Positions 26,783 through 34,605 of a DNA stretch of 64,000 bases are shown in pieces (positions within the stretch are counted from its first letter, which is position 1; the number at the start of each line of letters is the position of its first letter). Below the pieces are notes generated by a model, which was given only the letters and a program-made list of their open reading frames with translations, searched no databases and was not told the origin of the DNA. Origin of the DNA: Bacteroidota bacterium (GTDB taxonomy: Bacteria; Bacteroidota; Bacteroidia; Chitinophagales; Chitinophagaceae); the NCBI GenBank assembly GCA_016183765.1, contig JACPEA010000001.1, positions 239,160 to 303,159 of the forward strand, written 5' to 3'. The translations under genes and the position numbers were made by a program.

Positions 26783-26826
26783 AACGGAAATTTTGGAATT
26801 GCCTTATCTTTCTCAAAATTTCCGTT
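26783..26826. promoter_or_regulatory. 13-bp inverted repeat between ddl and the PASTA gene
   Basis: AACGGAAATTTTG and CAAAATTTCCGTT are perfect complements over 13 bp around an 18-nt loop. The loop holds TATCTTTC, one base off the -7 consensus, 30-40 nt before the PASTA start. The short palindrome CCGGTTAACCGG lies just upstream. The element may be an operator, a leader hairpin or both. Confidence 0.5.
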
Positions 26827-26846
26827 TCCCAATCCTCAATTCCAAT

Positions 26847-27674
26847 ATGGGTATCATACATAAATACATCACATCGAAGCCGCTTTGGGTGAATATGCTG
26901 GCCGGACTGGGCGTTATTGTGGTACTGGTATTGTTGTTCTTTGCCTCCCTTTCCTGGCTAACAGGTTATGGCAAGAATGAGAAAGTACCTGCGGTTACCG
27001 GTCAGAATGCCCTCGCTGCAAAAAAGATCCTGGAAGACCGTGGTTTTGATGTGGTGATACAGGATTCGGTCTATATAGATACCGTGGCCAAACAGGCGGT
27101 CATACGCCAATCACCCGAAGCAGATGCAACGGTAAAACATGGCCGCACCATTTACCTGACCATTAATCGGACCATACCACCACAGGTAGAAATGCCGAAC
27201 CTGGCCGGTTTTTCTGTAAAAAGTGCGGAAATGTACCTGCAGAGCCTGGGACTGAAAATGGGCGAGATCAGTTACAAACCCGATATCGCACGTAATGCCG
27301 TGCTGGAACAGTTGTTCAACGGTGCCACCATCAAACCGGGAACCCGTATACCAATCGGTTCTGTCATCAGTTTCGTTCTGGGCAGTGGCATGGGCGGCGG
27401 AGAAATGGATGTGCCGAATATTGTGGGGATGACGCTGGAAGAAGCCCGTAATTACCTATTCACCCTCAGTATCAATATCGGCTCCATTGTGGCGATGGGC
27501 CCCATCAAGGACTCTGCCGGCTCTTTTGTGGTAAGGCAGATGCCGGATGTACTCACCGATTCAATTGGTACGGATGGCTTACGGATACCCAATAAAATGC
27601 GGCAGGGACAGGTGATCGACCTGTATATCGGAACCACAGCACCGCCAAAAGATACTGTTACGGTCGCTCATTAA
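26847..27674 (+). CDS. Membrane-anchored protein with three PASTA domains
   Basis: A 275-aa protein with a short cytoplasmic start, one transmembrane helix (NMLAGLGVIVVLVLLFFASL) and three extracytoplasmic PASTA repeats. The repeats begin at KVPAVTGQNALAAKKIL, EMPNLAGFSVKSAEMYL and DVPNIVGMTLEEARNYL. PASTA domains bind peptidoglycan or beta-lactams in Ser/Thr kinases and some PBPs; here no kinase or PBP domain is attached. The ORF track extends upstream into the inverted repeat; the ATG at 26847 is chosen. Proximity to ddl supports a cell-wall role. Confidence 0.88.
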   Translation: MGIIHKYITSKPLWVNMLAGLGVIVVLVLLFFASLSWLTGYGKNEKVPAVTGQNALAAKKILEDRGFDVVIQDSVYIDTVAKQAVIRQSPEADATVKHGRTIYLTINRTIPPQVEMPNLAGFSVKSAEMYLQSLGLKMGEISYKPDIARNAVLEQLFNGATIKPGTRIPIGSVISFVLGSGMGGGEMDVPNIVGMTLEEARNYLFTLSINIGSIVAMGPIKDSAGSFVVRQMPDVLTDSIGTDGLRIPNKMRQGQVIDLYIGTTAPPKDTVTVAH

Positions 27675-27707
27675 AAAATCATCATAGAATCCTTTAATAC
27701 CCAACAC

Positions 27708-28016
27708 ATGCAAACCATTACCGTTGAAGAACTGAAAGTAAAAATTGATACAGGCGAATCCATACACCTGGTAGATGTGCGTGAACCACACGAGCATACT
27801 GAATTTAATATCGGTGGTTTATTGCTGCCATTGGGTAAAGTTCAGACCATGCAGGTAGAGGAGATCGATGACCTGAAAGAAGATACTGTTTATGTATACT
27901 GTCGCAGCGGTAACCGCAGTGGTCAAGCCTGTTTGATCCTCGAAACCATGGGCTTTAAAAATCTCGTGAACGTAACCGGGGGCATGCTTGCCTGGCAGGA
28001 AAAAATCGCGAAATAG
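27708..28016 (+). CDS. Single-domain rhodanese-like protein
   Basis: A 102-aa cytoplasmic sulfurtransferase-type protein. It shows the rhodanese start HLVDVREPHEH and the active-site loop YVYCRSGNRSGQA, where the cysteine (C65) would carry persulfide sulfur. Length fits a single catalytic domain such as GlpE. It follows the PASTA gene by 34 nt and may share its transcript. A word-repeat array and a 21-bp inverted repeat begin right after the stop. Confidence 0.88.
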   Translation: MQTITVEELKVKIDTGESIHLVDVREPHEHTEFNIGGLLLPLGKVQTMQVEEIDDLKEDTVYVYCRSGNRSGQACLILETMGFKNLVNVTGGMLAWQEKIAK

Positions 28017-28027
28017 TTCCGAGGAAT

Positions 28028-28140
28028 AAGGAACAGAAGAACAAGGAACAGAAGAACAAGGAACAGATGAACAAGGAACAGAAGAATGATGATAGGTATT
28101 TAATTCATCATTCTTCTGTTCCTTGCTCATCATTCATCTG
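28028..28140. repeat. 15-nt-period array (AAGGAACAGAAGAAC x4) between convergent genes
   Basis: Four 15-nt units (7+8) follow the rhodanese stop: AAGGAACAGAAGAAC twice, then AAGGAACAGATGAAC and AAGGAACAGAAGAAT. The second half of the gap is largely the reverse complement of the same words. The GGAACAGAAGAATGATGA stretch matches 231-248 exactly. Confidence 0.8.
28072..28125. terminator. 21-bp perfect inverted repeat, likely bidirectional terminator
   Basis: CAAGGAACAGAAGAATGATGA (28072-28092) pairs with its exact complement at 28105-28125 around a 12-nt loop. It lies between the convergent rhodanese and TonB-receptor genes. A T-run is missing, so intrinsic termination is plausible but not certain. 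Confidence 0.5.
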
Positions 28141-28143
28141 TTC

Positions 28144-30525
28144 TCAGAGTTTGATATTCACCCCCAGCATATAGTTCGTTCCGGCCATCGGGTAATAGCC
28201 ATTATCGGTTGACAGGGTGTTGTTATAGATATAACTGTACGTATACCCGTTGGGCTCATATTTTTTGTTCAACAGGTTGTTTACCTGTCCAATCAGGTTC
28301 CATTCCCTGAACAACAGCTTTTTCATGGTATAAGAAGCGCGTATATTCTGTACAAAATAGGCGTTCAGTTTACGGTTCTCTGCCTGGCTGTTGTCCATAT
28401 GCTGTTTACCCACGTATTTACTGATCAAACTGAGTTCGAGAGACCGAACGGGAATCAGGTTAATTGTGGCACCACCTACCACAGCTGGTGAGAAGGAGAT
28501 ATGGGTGTTCCGGTGTGCCACGGCATTTTGATCGCCGGTATCCCAGTTGTCGATATACTCTACAAAGGAAGCGATCTTATTTTTACTGATGGCGAGGTTG
28601 GCAGCTACATTGATCCATGACGCCAGCACAACACCAGCCTGTAATTCTACCCCCAGGCGGTAGCTATGCGGAATATTGATACGGGTATAAGAGCCCACAT
28701 CGTTGATCTGCCCGGTCAGTACCAACTGGTTATAGTAATACATGTAGTACACATTGGCACCGGCATGAAAACGGCTGTTCCTTTTTTCGATACCCAGTTC
28801 CAGGTCGTGCAGGGTTTCGGCTTTGGGCTGGCTTTTTACACCTGCCTGAAAATCGTCCCTGTTAGGTTCTTTGTGCGCCAGGGCATAACTGAAAAAGGCC
28901 TGCCAGCCGTTGTTGGTATAAGTTACGCCCGCTTTGGGATTCAGGAAGTTGAAACTCCTGTTCACGAACAGGGTCGGGCTGCCCTCAAAACCCTGCATAT
29001 CATGCGTTACATGACGATACTGCAGGTCGGCAAAACTAACCCAGTGTGTACTCAGTTGATGTTGCCATTTGGTATAGATGTTCAAATCCTTTTTGGTGGC
29101 GGGGTATTGGTAATAACGGTAATCTGCAGAAACGGTTCCGGTCTGTAACCAGGGTAGGGTACCATAGTGTTTACCATCGTATTGGGTCCATCCACCGCCA
29201 ATGGTCAATTCGTCTTTGCTGTTCTTGTATTGCAGCGAGAAGATCTGACCGTAGAAATAGTTATCCAGCCAGCGTTGTCTTACCAGGTCCGTTTGGGTGA
29301 TAGTGGTTCCGCTGGTCACTACATCAGGTAAGCCGTATTTGGCAAAAGCCTGTTCTGCTTTGTATTCCTCGTAATATCCTTTGCCCCTTGTTAAAAAAGC
29401 AGCGGTGTTGAACGACCATTTACTGTTGATGGAATGGTTAAAGAACAACTGGTAATGGGTTTGTGTGTAATTGTCGGTCTGGTTATTATAAGGTGTACCC
29501 GGTTTTTCGGTGCCGGCCGGGTTATTGGTCCGGTCGGTATTCAGCAAACTTTCAGCCACACCGTACCAGGCCTGGTAGGTTTTTTCTTTCCCTGAAAAGA
29601 TATTCAGGCGCAGGGATGATTTTTTGGTGAGGTAGGCGGTACTCACATAAAAAGATTTGAGGTCGCTCGTAGCGCGCTGGATATAACCGTCGCTGCTGAT
29701 GCGGCTCAGGCGTGCATCCACCGTAAAATGCCCGCCTATCAGCCCGGTTCCGGCTTTCAGGGTATTTTTCCAGGTGTTGAATGAGCCAAAGCTGTTGTTC
29801 AGTTCGCTGTAGGCTTTTTCGTTGTATTCGTTGGTGGCCAGGTTAATGGTGCCGCCAAAAGCGCCGGCGCCATTGGAGGAAGTACCTACCCCGCGCTGAA
29901 CCTGTATGCTGTTTACGGATGAAGCAAAATCGGGCAGGTCCACAAAATAAGTGCCCATACTTTCCGCATCATTGTAAGGGATGCCGTTCAGGGTCACATT
30001 CACCCGGGTAGCGTCACTTCCGCGGATGCGGATGCCGGTATAACCCACGCCATTGCCCGCATCGGAATTGATCACAACAGAGGGTGTCTGGTCTAACAGG
30101 AACGGGATATCCTGCCCCAGGTTGTTACGCGTGATCTGTTCCTTACTCAGGTTGGCTTTGGCGAATGGAGCCCTGTCAGAGGCCCTTAGCGATTTTACTT
30201 CCAGGGGCTGCAGGTACAGGCTGGTGGCGGTGAGGCGGATAGAAAGATTGAGGTCGGTAGCAGCCACTTGGATGGCCTCACTGTATACGGAAAACCCCAG
30301 GCTGTTCACGGTCAGTTCAAACTGACCGGCTCCGGTCCGGTCAAAAACGAACTGGCCTTTTTCGTTGGTCAGGGTTTGCCGGTTGCCCAGTCTTACAGTT
30401 GCCCCGGCAACGGGCGTTTGTGCATTGTTTTCTGTTACGGTGCCCTGTACCAGGCGCTTACCGGTTTGTGCAACACTGATGCAGGTTACAAATGCCAACA
30501 TCATTGTTCCCAAAAACTTTTTCAT
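28144..30525 (-). CDS. TonB-dependent outer-membrane receptor, probable thiamine uptake
   Basis: A 793-aa outer-membrane transporter. After the signal peptide comes a carboxypeptidase-like regulatory domain (about 25-110, VQGTVTENNAQTPVAGATV), then the plug (IPFLLDQTPSVVINSDAGNG, about 140-240) and a 22-strand barrel ending in an aromatic-rich strand (GTNYMLGVNIKL). A TPP riboswitch sits in its leader, so its expression should fall when thiamine pyrophosphate is plentiful. In Bacteroidota, riboswitch-linked receptors of this type are assigned to thiamine uptake. The usual partners (pnuT, thiamine pyrophosphokinase) are not in this window. Confidence 0.85.
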   Translation of the reverse strand: MKKFLGTMMLAFVTCISVAQTGKRLVQGTVTENNAQTPVAGATVRLGNRQTLTNEKGQFVFDRTGAGQFELTVNSLGFSVYSEAIQVAATDLNLSIRLTATSLYLQPLEVKSLRASDRAPFAKANLSKEQITRNNLGQDIPFLLDQTPSVVINSDAGNGVGYTGIRIRGSDATRVNVTLNGIPYNDAESMGTYFVDLPDFASSVNSIQVQRGVGTSSNGAGAFGGTINLATNEYNEKAYSELNNSFGSFNTWKNTLKAGTGLIGGHFTVDARLSRISSDGYIQRATSDLKSFYVSTAYLTKKSSLRLNIFSGKEKTYQAWYGVAESLLNTDRTNNPAGTEKPGTPYNNQTDNYTQTHYQLFFNHSINSKWSFNTAAFLTRGKGYYEEYKAEQAFAKYGLPDVVTSGTTITQTDLVRQRWLDNYFYGQIFSLQYKNSKDELTIGGGWTQYDGKHYGTLPWLQTGTVSADYRYYQYPATKKDLNIYTKWQHQLSTHWVSFADLQYRHVTHDMQGFEGSPTLFVNRSFNFLNPKAGVTYTNNGWQAFFSYALAHKEPNRDDFQAGVKSQPKAETLHDLELGIEKRNSRFHAGANVYYMYYYNQLVLTGQINDVGSYTRINIPHSYRLGVELQAGVVLASWINVAANLAISKNKIASFVEYIDNWDTGDQNAVAHRNTHISFSPAVVGGATINLIPVRSLELSLISKYVGKQHMDNSQAENRKLNAYFVQNIRASYTMKKLLFREWNLIGQVNNLLNKKYEPNGYTYSYIYNNTLSTDNGYYPMAGTNYMLGVNIKL

Positions 30526-30595
30526 GTTTTTTGCTTTAAAAAGTTAATAATGGGAACAGGGAATAGCTAACGGAGAGGTACGAAAGAAGTGTACG

Positions 30596-30693
30596 CCTTC
30601 CCTTCGCAGGAATTACCCTGTTCAGGTTCAACGGGTATTATCTCAGCCGGCATGTTATGCGTGCACACATAACTGACAGCACCCCGAGGAATG
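30596..30693 (-). promoter_or_regulatory. TPP riboswitch (THI element)
   Basis: Read on the minus strand, the leader shows the conserved TPP aptamer blocks: CTCGGGGTGC at the 5' side, GGCTGAGATAATACCC, then TTGAACCTGAACAGGG and AATTCCTGCGAAGGGA. The order and spacing match the thi-box consensus. The element ends about 70 nt before the TonB receptor start. Confidence 0.95.
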
Positions 30694-30778
30694 ATCTGCC
30701 ACAAAAATAAGGATTCGGGAAATCTTCTGCAACTGTAACTTTATCGAACCAACATCGTTACAAAGAAAAAATACCCCG

Positions 30779-31510
30779 ATGAAGAGGATCTGTATCATTG
30801 TATGCATGCTGCTCGGTCTGTCCCAGTCCTGGGCGCAGAACGAAAAGAACCTGGTAGTCGATGCCAACGCGGAAGTACGCGATATGCGCGGTTTTAACGC
30901 CATTGAAGTATCCGGTGCCATTGATCTGTACATTTCCCAGGGCCATACCGAAGCGGTGGCAGTAAGTGCCAGCAGTGATGAGGTCCGCTCGCGTATCCGT
31001 ACCGAAAACCGTTCCGGCACCCTGCATATCTATTTTGATGCCAGGGGACTGAACTGGAAGGTATGGGGTAACCATAAAATGAAAGCCTATGTTACCTATC
31101 AACAGCTTGGTAAACTGGAAGCTTCGGGAGCCTGTAATGTAAAGGCGACCGACCCCATACGCCAGGCCGAACTGAAAATGGAGATGTCGGGCGCCAGTGA
31201 TTTCAGTGGGGAAGTTGCGGTAACTAAGCTCCGCCTGGGTGCCAGCGGTGCTTCCAATATCAGGGTTTCCGGAAAAACCGTCGATCTGGTGGTGGAAGCT
31301 TCGGGAGCCTGTACGATCAAAGCGTATGAGCTGGTTTCTGATAACTGCAGGGTGGATGCCAGCGGTGCATCCAATATCCGCATTACGGTGAATAAGGAGC
31401 TCAATGCGGTAGCCAGTGGGGGCAGTACCATTTTTTATAAAGGAACTGGCCTGATCAGGGATATCAGCAGCAGCGGGGGAGCCGCCATTAAGAAAAGAAC
31501 AGATGATTAA
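30779..31510 (+). CDS. Head-GIN domain (DUF2807) secreted protein
   Basis: A 243-aa exported protein. The signal peptide is IIVCMLLGLSQSWAQ. The rest is a right-handed beta-helix-like DUF2807 domain: repeated segments of about 20 residues with G/A/S turns, such as KLEASGACNVKA, LGASGASNIRVSG, VDASGASNIRI and NAVASGGSTIFYKG. Such domains are common in Bacteroidota envelope proteins and have no defined molecular activity. The gene is divergent from the TonB receptor and is followed by the initiator tRNA. Confidence 0.85.
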   Translation: MKRICIIVCMLLGLSQSWAQNEKNLVVDANAEVRDMRGFNAIEVSGAIDLYISQGHTEAVAVSASSDEVRSRIRTENRSGTLHIYFDARGLNWKVWGNHKMKAYVTYQQLGKLEASGACNVKATDPIRQAELKMEMSGASDFSGEVAVTKLRLGASGASNIRVSGKTVDLVVEASGACTIKAYELVSDNCRVDASGASNIRITVNKELNAVASGGSTIFYKGTGLIRDISSSGGAAIKKRTDD

Positions 31511-31521
31511 TTGAATATTTA

Positions 31522-31553
31522 TTTGGTAGCTACTGTTCGCACCCCTACCTTTG
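31522..31553 (+). promoter_or_regulatory. Promoter of the initiator tRNA gene
   Basis: TTTG (31522-31525), 20 nt, then TACCTTTG (31546-31553) is close to the Bacteroidota consensus. The tRNA starts 12 nt after the -7 box. Confidence 0.8.
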
Positions 31554-31564
31554 CACTCCTAAAT

Positions 31565-31636
<72 letters not shown>

Positions 31637-31680
31637 CAAAAATCAAAGGCCTCATCATGAGGCCTTTGATTTTTGCAACG
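31637..31680 (+). terminator. Terminator of the tRNA gene
   Basis: A perfect 19-bp inverted repeat (CAAAAATCAAAGGCCTCAT / ATGAGGCCTTTGATTTTTG) begins directly after the tRNA and ends in T-rich sequence. The rest of the gap to era (to 31895) shows a minor hairpin (AACGGG...CCCGTT) but no gene. Confidence 0.85.
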
Positions 31681-31895
31681 GGTTTACACCCGTTCATGAA
31701 AAGCCAGAAAAGGCTTTTTATTCGGCTGGAGGCTACTCTGGATACTGAATGACAGATACCGTAACATCGGTACCATACTGGCAGGAAGTTCATGTTGTCA
31801 TGAATGCCTGATTTGCCATCTCATTCATTTTTCAGGGTATTATCATTAACAAATTTTCGGGTTTCGGGTTAACCGGACATTCCCGTGCACACAAT

Positions 31896-32768
31896 ATGAA
31901 AGCAGGATTCGTTAACATATTTGGTCGCCCCAATGCGGGTAAAAGCACACTGCTCAATGCATTGATCGGTGAAAAAATGGCCATCGTATCGCCCAAGGTG
32001 CAAACCACGCGCCACCGTATCAAGGCGTTCCTGAACAAACCCGGCGAATACCAGGTGATCTTCTCGGATACGCCCGGTATCATCGATCCCAAATACAAGC
32101 TGCACGAGCGGATGATGGATTCGGTAAAAAGCGCTTTGGAAGACGCGGACCTGGCCCTGTTGCTGGTAGATGCCAATGAGAACCTGGAAGAAGTGGATGC
32201 CATCTTCCAATCGCTTCGATTGAAAGTGCCCGCGATTGTGGTACTGAACAAGATCGACGAAGCGGCCAACGGTAAGATCGCCCTGGCGGAAGCTTTTTTT
32301 GCCGGCAAATCCTATTGCAAACAGCTGGTAAAGATCTCTGCCCTGCAGAAGATACACCTGCACAAACTGCTTGATGCCATATTGACGCTATTACCCGAAG
32401 GTGCCCCTTTTTACAGCGAGGACGATCTGAGTGACCTGCCCATGAAATTCTTTGTGGGTGAGCTGATCCGTGAAAAGATCTACCAGCTGTTCGGTGATGA
32501 GATCCCTTATCATACAGCCGTCCTGGTGAATGAATTCAAGGAAAAAGAATCACTGGTAAAGATCCAGGCCGATATTATTGTCAACCGGGAGACCCAAAAA
32601 GCCATCATCATTGGCGACAGGGGCAGCATGATCAAACAGATCGGAACCATGGCCCGGAAGGATATAGAGGCATTCATACAACAGAAAGTATTCCTGGAAC
32701 TGTTCGTAAAAGTGAGGCCGAAATGGAGAGACAATGAGCATCAGTTGAAGGAATACGGATACAAATAA
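31896..32768 (+). CDS. era: GTPase Era
   Basis: A 290-aa GTPase involved in maturation of the 30S subunit (16S rRNA 3' end). The GTPase domain has GRPNAGKSTLLNALIG (G1, residue 10-25), the G2/G3 elements TTRH and SDTPGI, and G4 VLNKIDEA. A KH-type RNA-binding domain follows (IIGDRGSMIKQIGTMARKDIE, residues about 230-250). Length is normal. It lies 65 nt before der, another ribosome-assembly GTPase, in the same direction, so the two are likely co-transcribed. Confidence 0.96.
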   Translation: MKAGFVNIFGRPNAGKSTLLNALIGEKMAIVSPKVQTTRHRIKAFLNKPGEYQVIFSDTPGIIDPKYKLHERMMDSVKSALEDADLALLLVDANENLEEVDAIFQSLRLKVPAIVVLNKIDEAANGKIALAEAFFAGKSYCKQLVKISALQKIHLHKLLDAILTLLPEGAPFYSEDDLSDLPMKFFVGELIREKIYQLFGDEIPYHTAVLVNEFKEKESLVKIQADIIVNRETQKAIIIGDRGSMIKQIGTMARKDIEAFIQQKVFLELFVKVRPKWRDNEHQLKEYGYK

Positions 32769-32788
32769 TTAGTAATTAATTACTAATT
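32767..32788. repeat. 22-bp perfect palindrome between era and der
   Basis: AATTAGTAATTAATTACTAATT reads the same on both strands and starts two bases before the era stop ends. It has no T-run. It could be a leader hairpin or a protein site; a related AATTAG...CTAATT word ends the symporter gene at about 19510. Confidence 0.55.
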
Positions 32789-32833
32789 GATTTCAAATGG
32801 GTGTATACATTTTTTGATTTTAATACAATAAGT

Positions 32834-34147
32834 ATGAGTTATACAGTAGCAATTGTGGGAAGGCCCAATGTGGGGAAGAGTACTTTGTTCAATCGTTTCT
32901 TGGAGAACCGGAAAGCGATTGTGGATGATGTGAGTGGTGTTACGCGCGACCGCCAGTACGGGCTGGCCGATTGGAACGGGAAAGTGTTCAACCTGGTGGA
33001 TACCGGAGGTTTTGTGCCTTCGAGCGATGATATTTTTGAGACCGAGATCCGCAAACAGGTGCGTATTGCCCTGGAAGAAGCGGATGCCGTCATCTTTATG
33101 GTAGATGTGGCTACCGGCATTACCGACCTGGATGATGCCATGGCCGATATGCTGCGCCGCACCAAAAAACCGGTATATGTGGTGGTGAACAAAGTCGATA
33201 ACGGCACCCGCGAACTGGAAGCCACCGAGTTCTATTCACTGGGCTTTGAAAACAATTTCTTTGTCAGCAGCATCTCGGGCAGCGGCACCGGTGAATTGCT
33301 GGACGCGATCACCGAACCCATCACCGCGGAAGATGTGGAAGAGGCCAAAAAAGAAACCGATCTGCCCAAATTCGCCATCATTGGGCAGCCCAACGTGGGA
33401 AAATCCTCCCTGCTGAATGCACTGATCGGCCAGGAACGTACCATTGTGAGCGATATTTCCGGTACTACCCGCGATAGCATCCATACCCATTATAACCTCT
33501 TCCAGAAAGAGTTTATGCTGATCGATACGGCCGGTATCCGTAAAAAGAACAAGGAAAAGGAAGACCTTGAGTTCTATTCCATTATCCGGGCCATCAAAGC
33601 CATTGACGAGGCAGATGTGTGTTTACTGGTACTGGATGCCGATAAAGGGATCACCGCCCAGGATATCAGCATTTTCAGTCTGGCAGTACGCAAGGGCAAA
33701 GGGGTGGTGGTGCTGGTAAACAAGTGGGATCTGGTGGCCAAGGAAACCAATACCGCCCGGGACTATGAAAAAGTACTGAAACAGAAACTGGCGCCGTTCA
33801 ATGATGTGCCCATCCTGTTCATCTCTGTAAAGGAAAAGACCCGCATTTTCAAAGCCATTGAAATGGCCCTGGAAGTATATGAGAACCGCCAGCGCAAAGT
33901 ACCTACCGCCAAACTGAACGAAGCCATGCTGGCAGCAGTTGCAGCCTACCATGCACCGGTGGTGAGAGGAAATTCAATAAAAATTAAATATGTTACCCAA
34001 CTGCCTACGGTGGTGCCATCCTTCGCCTTTTTCACGAATTATCCCGATGATATCAAAACACCGTATAAAAACTACCTGGAAAACCAGCTAAGACAGAAAT
34101 TCAACTTCCGGGGGGTGCCAATCAGGATATTTTTCAGAAAAAAATAA
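32834..34147 (+). CDS. der: Ribosome-assembly GTPase Der (EngA)
   Basis: A 437-aa protein with two tandem GTPase domains, needed for 50S subunit assembly. The first domain has GRPNVGKSTLFNRF, GVTRDR, DTGGF and NKVDN. The second has GQPNVGKSSLLNALIG, GTTRDS, DTAGIRKK and NKWDLV. A C-terminal KH-like domain completes it (RGNSIKIKYVTQ). The track start at 32801 adds a weak N-terminus; the ATG at 32834 gives MSYTVAIVGRP and is preferred. Confidence 0.96.
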   Translation: MSYTVAIVGRPNVGKSTLFNRFLENRKAIVDDVSGVTRDRQYGLADWNGKVFNLVDTGGFVPSSDDIFETEIRKQVRIALEEADAVIFMVDVATGITDLDDAMADMLRRTKKPVYVVVNKVDNGTRELEATEFYSLGFENNFFVSSISGSGTGELLDAITEPITAEDVEEAKKETDLPKFAIIGQPNVGKSSLLNALIGQERTIVSDISGTTRDSIHTHYNLFQKEFMLIDTAGIRKKNKEKEDLEFYSIIRAIKAIDEADVCLLVLDADKGITAQDISIFSLAVRKGKGVVVLVNKWDLVAKETNTARDYEKVLKQKLAPFNDVPILFISVKEKTRIFKAIEMALEVYENRQRKVPTAKLNEAMLAAVAAYHAPVVRGNSIKIKYVTQLPTVVPSFAFFTNYPDDIKTPYKNYLENQLRQKFNFRGVPIRIFFRKK

Positions 34148-34163
34148 AAAATATCTGTTAAAA

Positions 34164-34194
34164 TTTGCAAAATTCGAGCCGTTCTCTATCTTTG
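34164..34194 (+). promoter_or_regulatory. Consensus promoter of the small lipoprotein gene
   Basis: TTTG (34164-34167), exactly 19 nt, TATCTTTG (34187-34194): a full match to the Bacteroidota consensus. The ATG lies 32 nt downstream. Confidence 0.85.
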
Positions 34195-34226
34195 CCGCCA
34201 TTAAAAACTCAAAAAACACAAGTACA

Positions 34227-34412
34227 ATGAAAAAAGTATTCGCAATCTTAGCAGTAGCCGGCTTCATGGCTGCTTGTAACTCTGGTGAAAACAAAGCTGC
34301 AGCAACTGATAGCGCCGCTACTACTGTTGATACTGCTGCTAAAGCTGCTATGGACACTACTGCCGTAGCTGCTGACACCACTAAAGCTGCAGCTGATACT
34401 ACTAAAAAGTAA
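34227..34412 (+). CDS. Small alanine/threonine-rich lipoprotein
   Basis: A 61-aa secreted lipoprotein. The signal peptide KVFAILAVAGFMAAC ends in a lipobox with the acylated Cys, so the mature part is only about 43 residues. It is almost wholly A/T/D/K with a repeated DTTKAAAD-like pattern and no predicted fold. A consensus promoter precedes it and a strong terminator follows, so it is a single-gene, probably highly expressed unit. Similar small Ala-rich lipoproteins occur in Bacteroidota; their role is unknown. Confidence 0.85.
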   Translation: MKKVFAILAVAGFMAACNSGENKAAATDSAATTVDTAAKAAMDTTAVAADTTKAAADTTKK

Positions 34413-34460
34413 TACGTAATTCAAGTATTTGGTTACTGAATATTACTTCTTGCAAGAAGG

Positions 34461-34489
34461 TCCTCCCGGTTCCCGGGAGGATTTTTTTT
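34461..34489 (+). terminator. Terminator of the small lipoprotein gene
   Basis: A perfect 9-bp G/C-rich stem (TCCTCCCGG / CCGGGAGGA, loop TTC) followed by eight T. Confidence 0.92.
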
Positions 34490-34605
34490 GCGCGGATGTG
34501 CCAAAATCACCGGTTGGGGGCTAATGGCATCAATATTGACTTTACTTTCGCCAATAGATTTTACTGCAGGCTGTAACGGCTGAGTGACATTTTGACCCTT
34601 GAACC

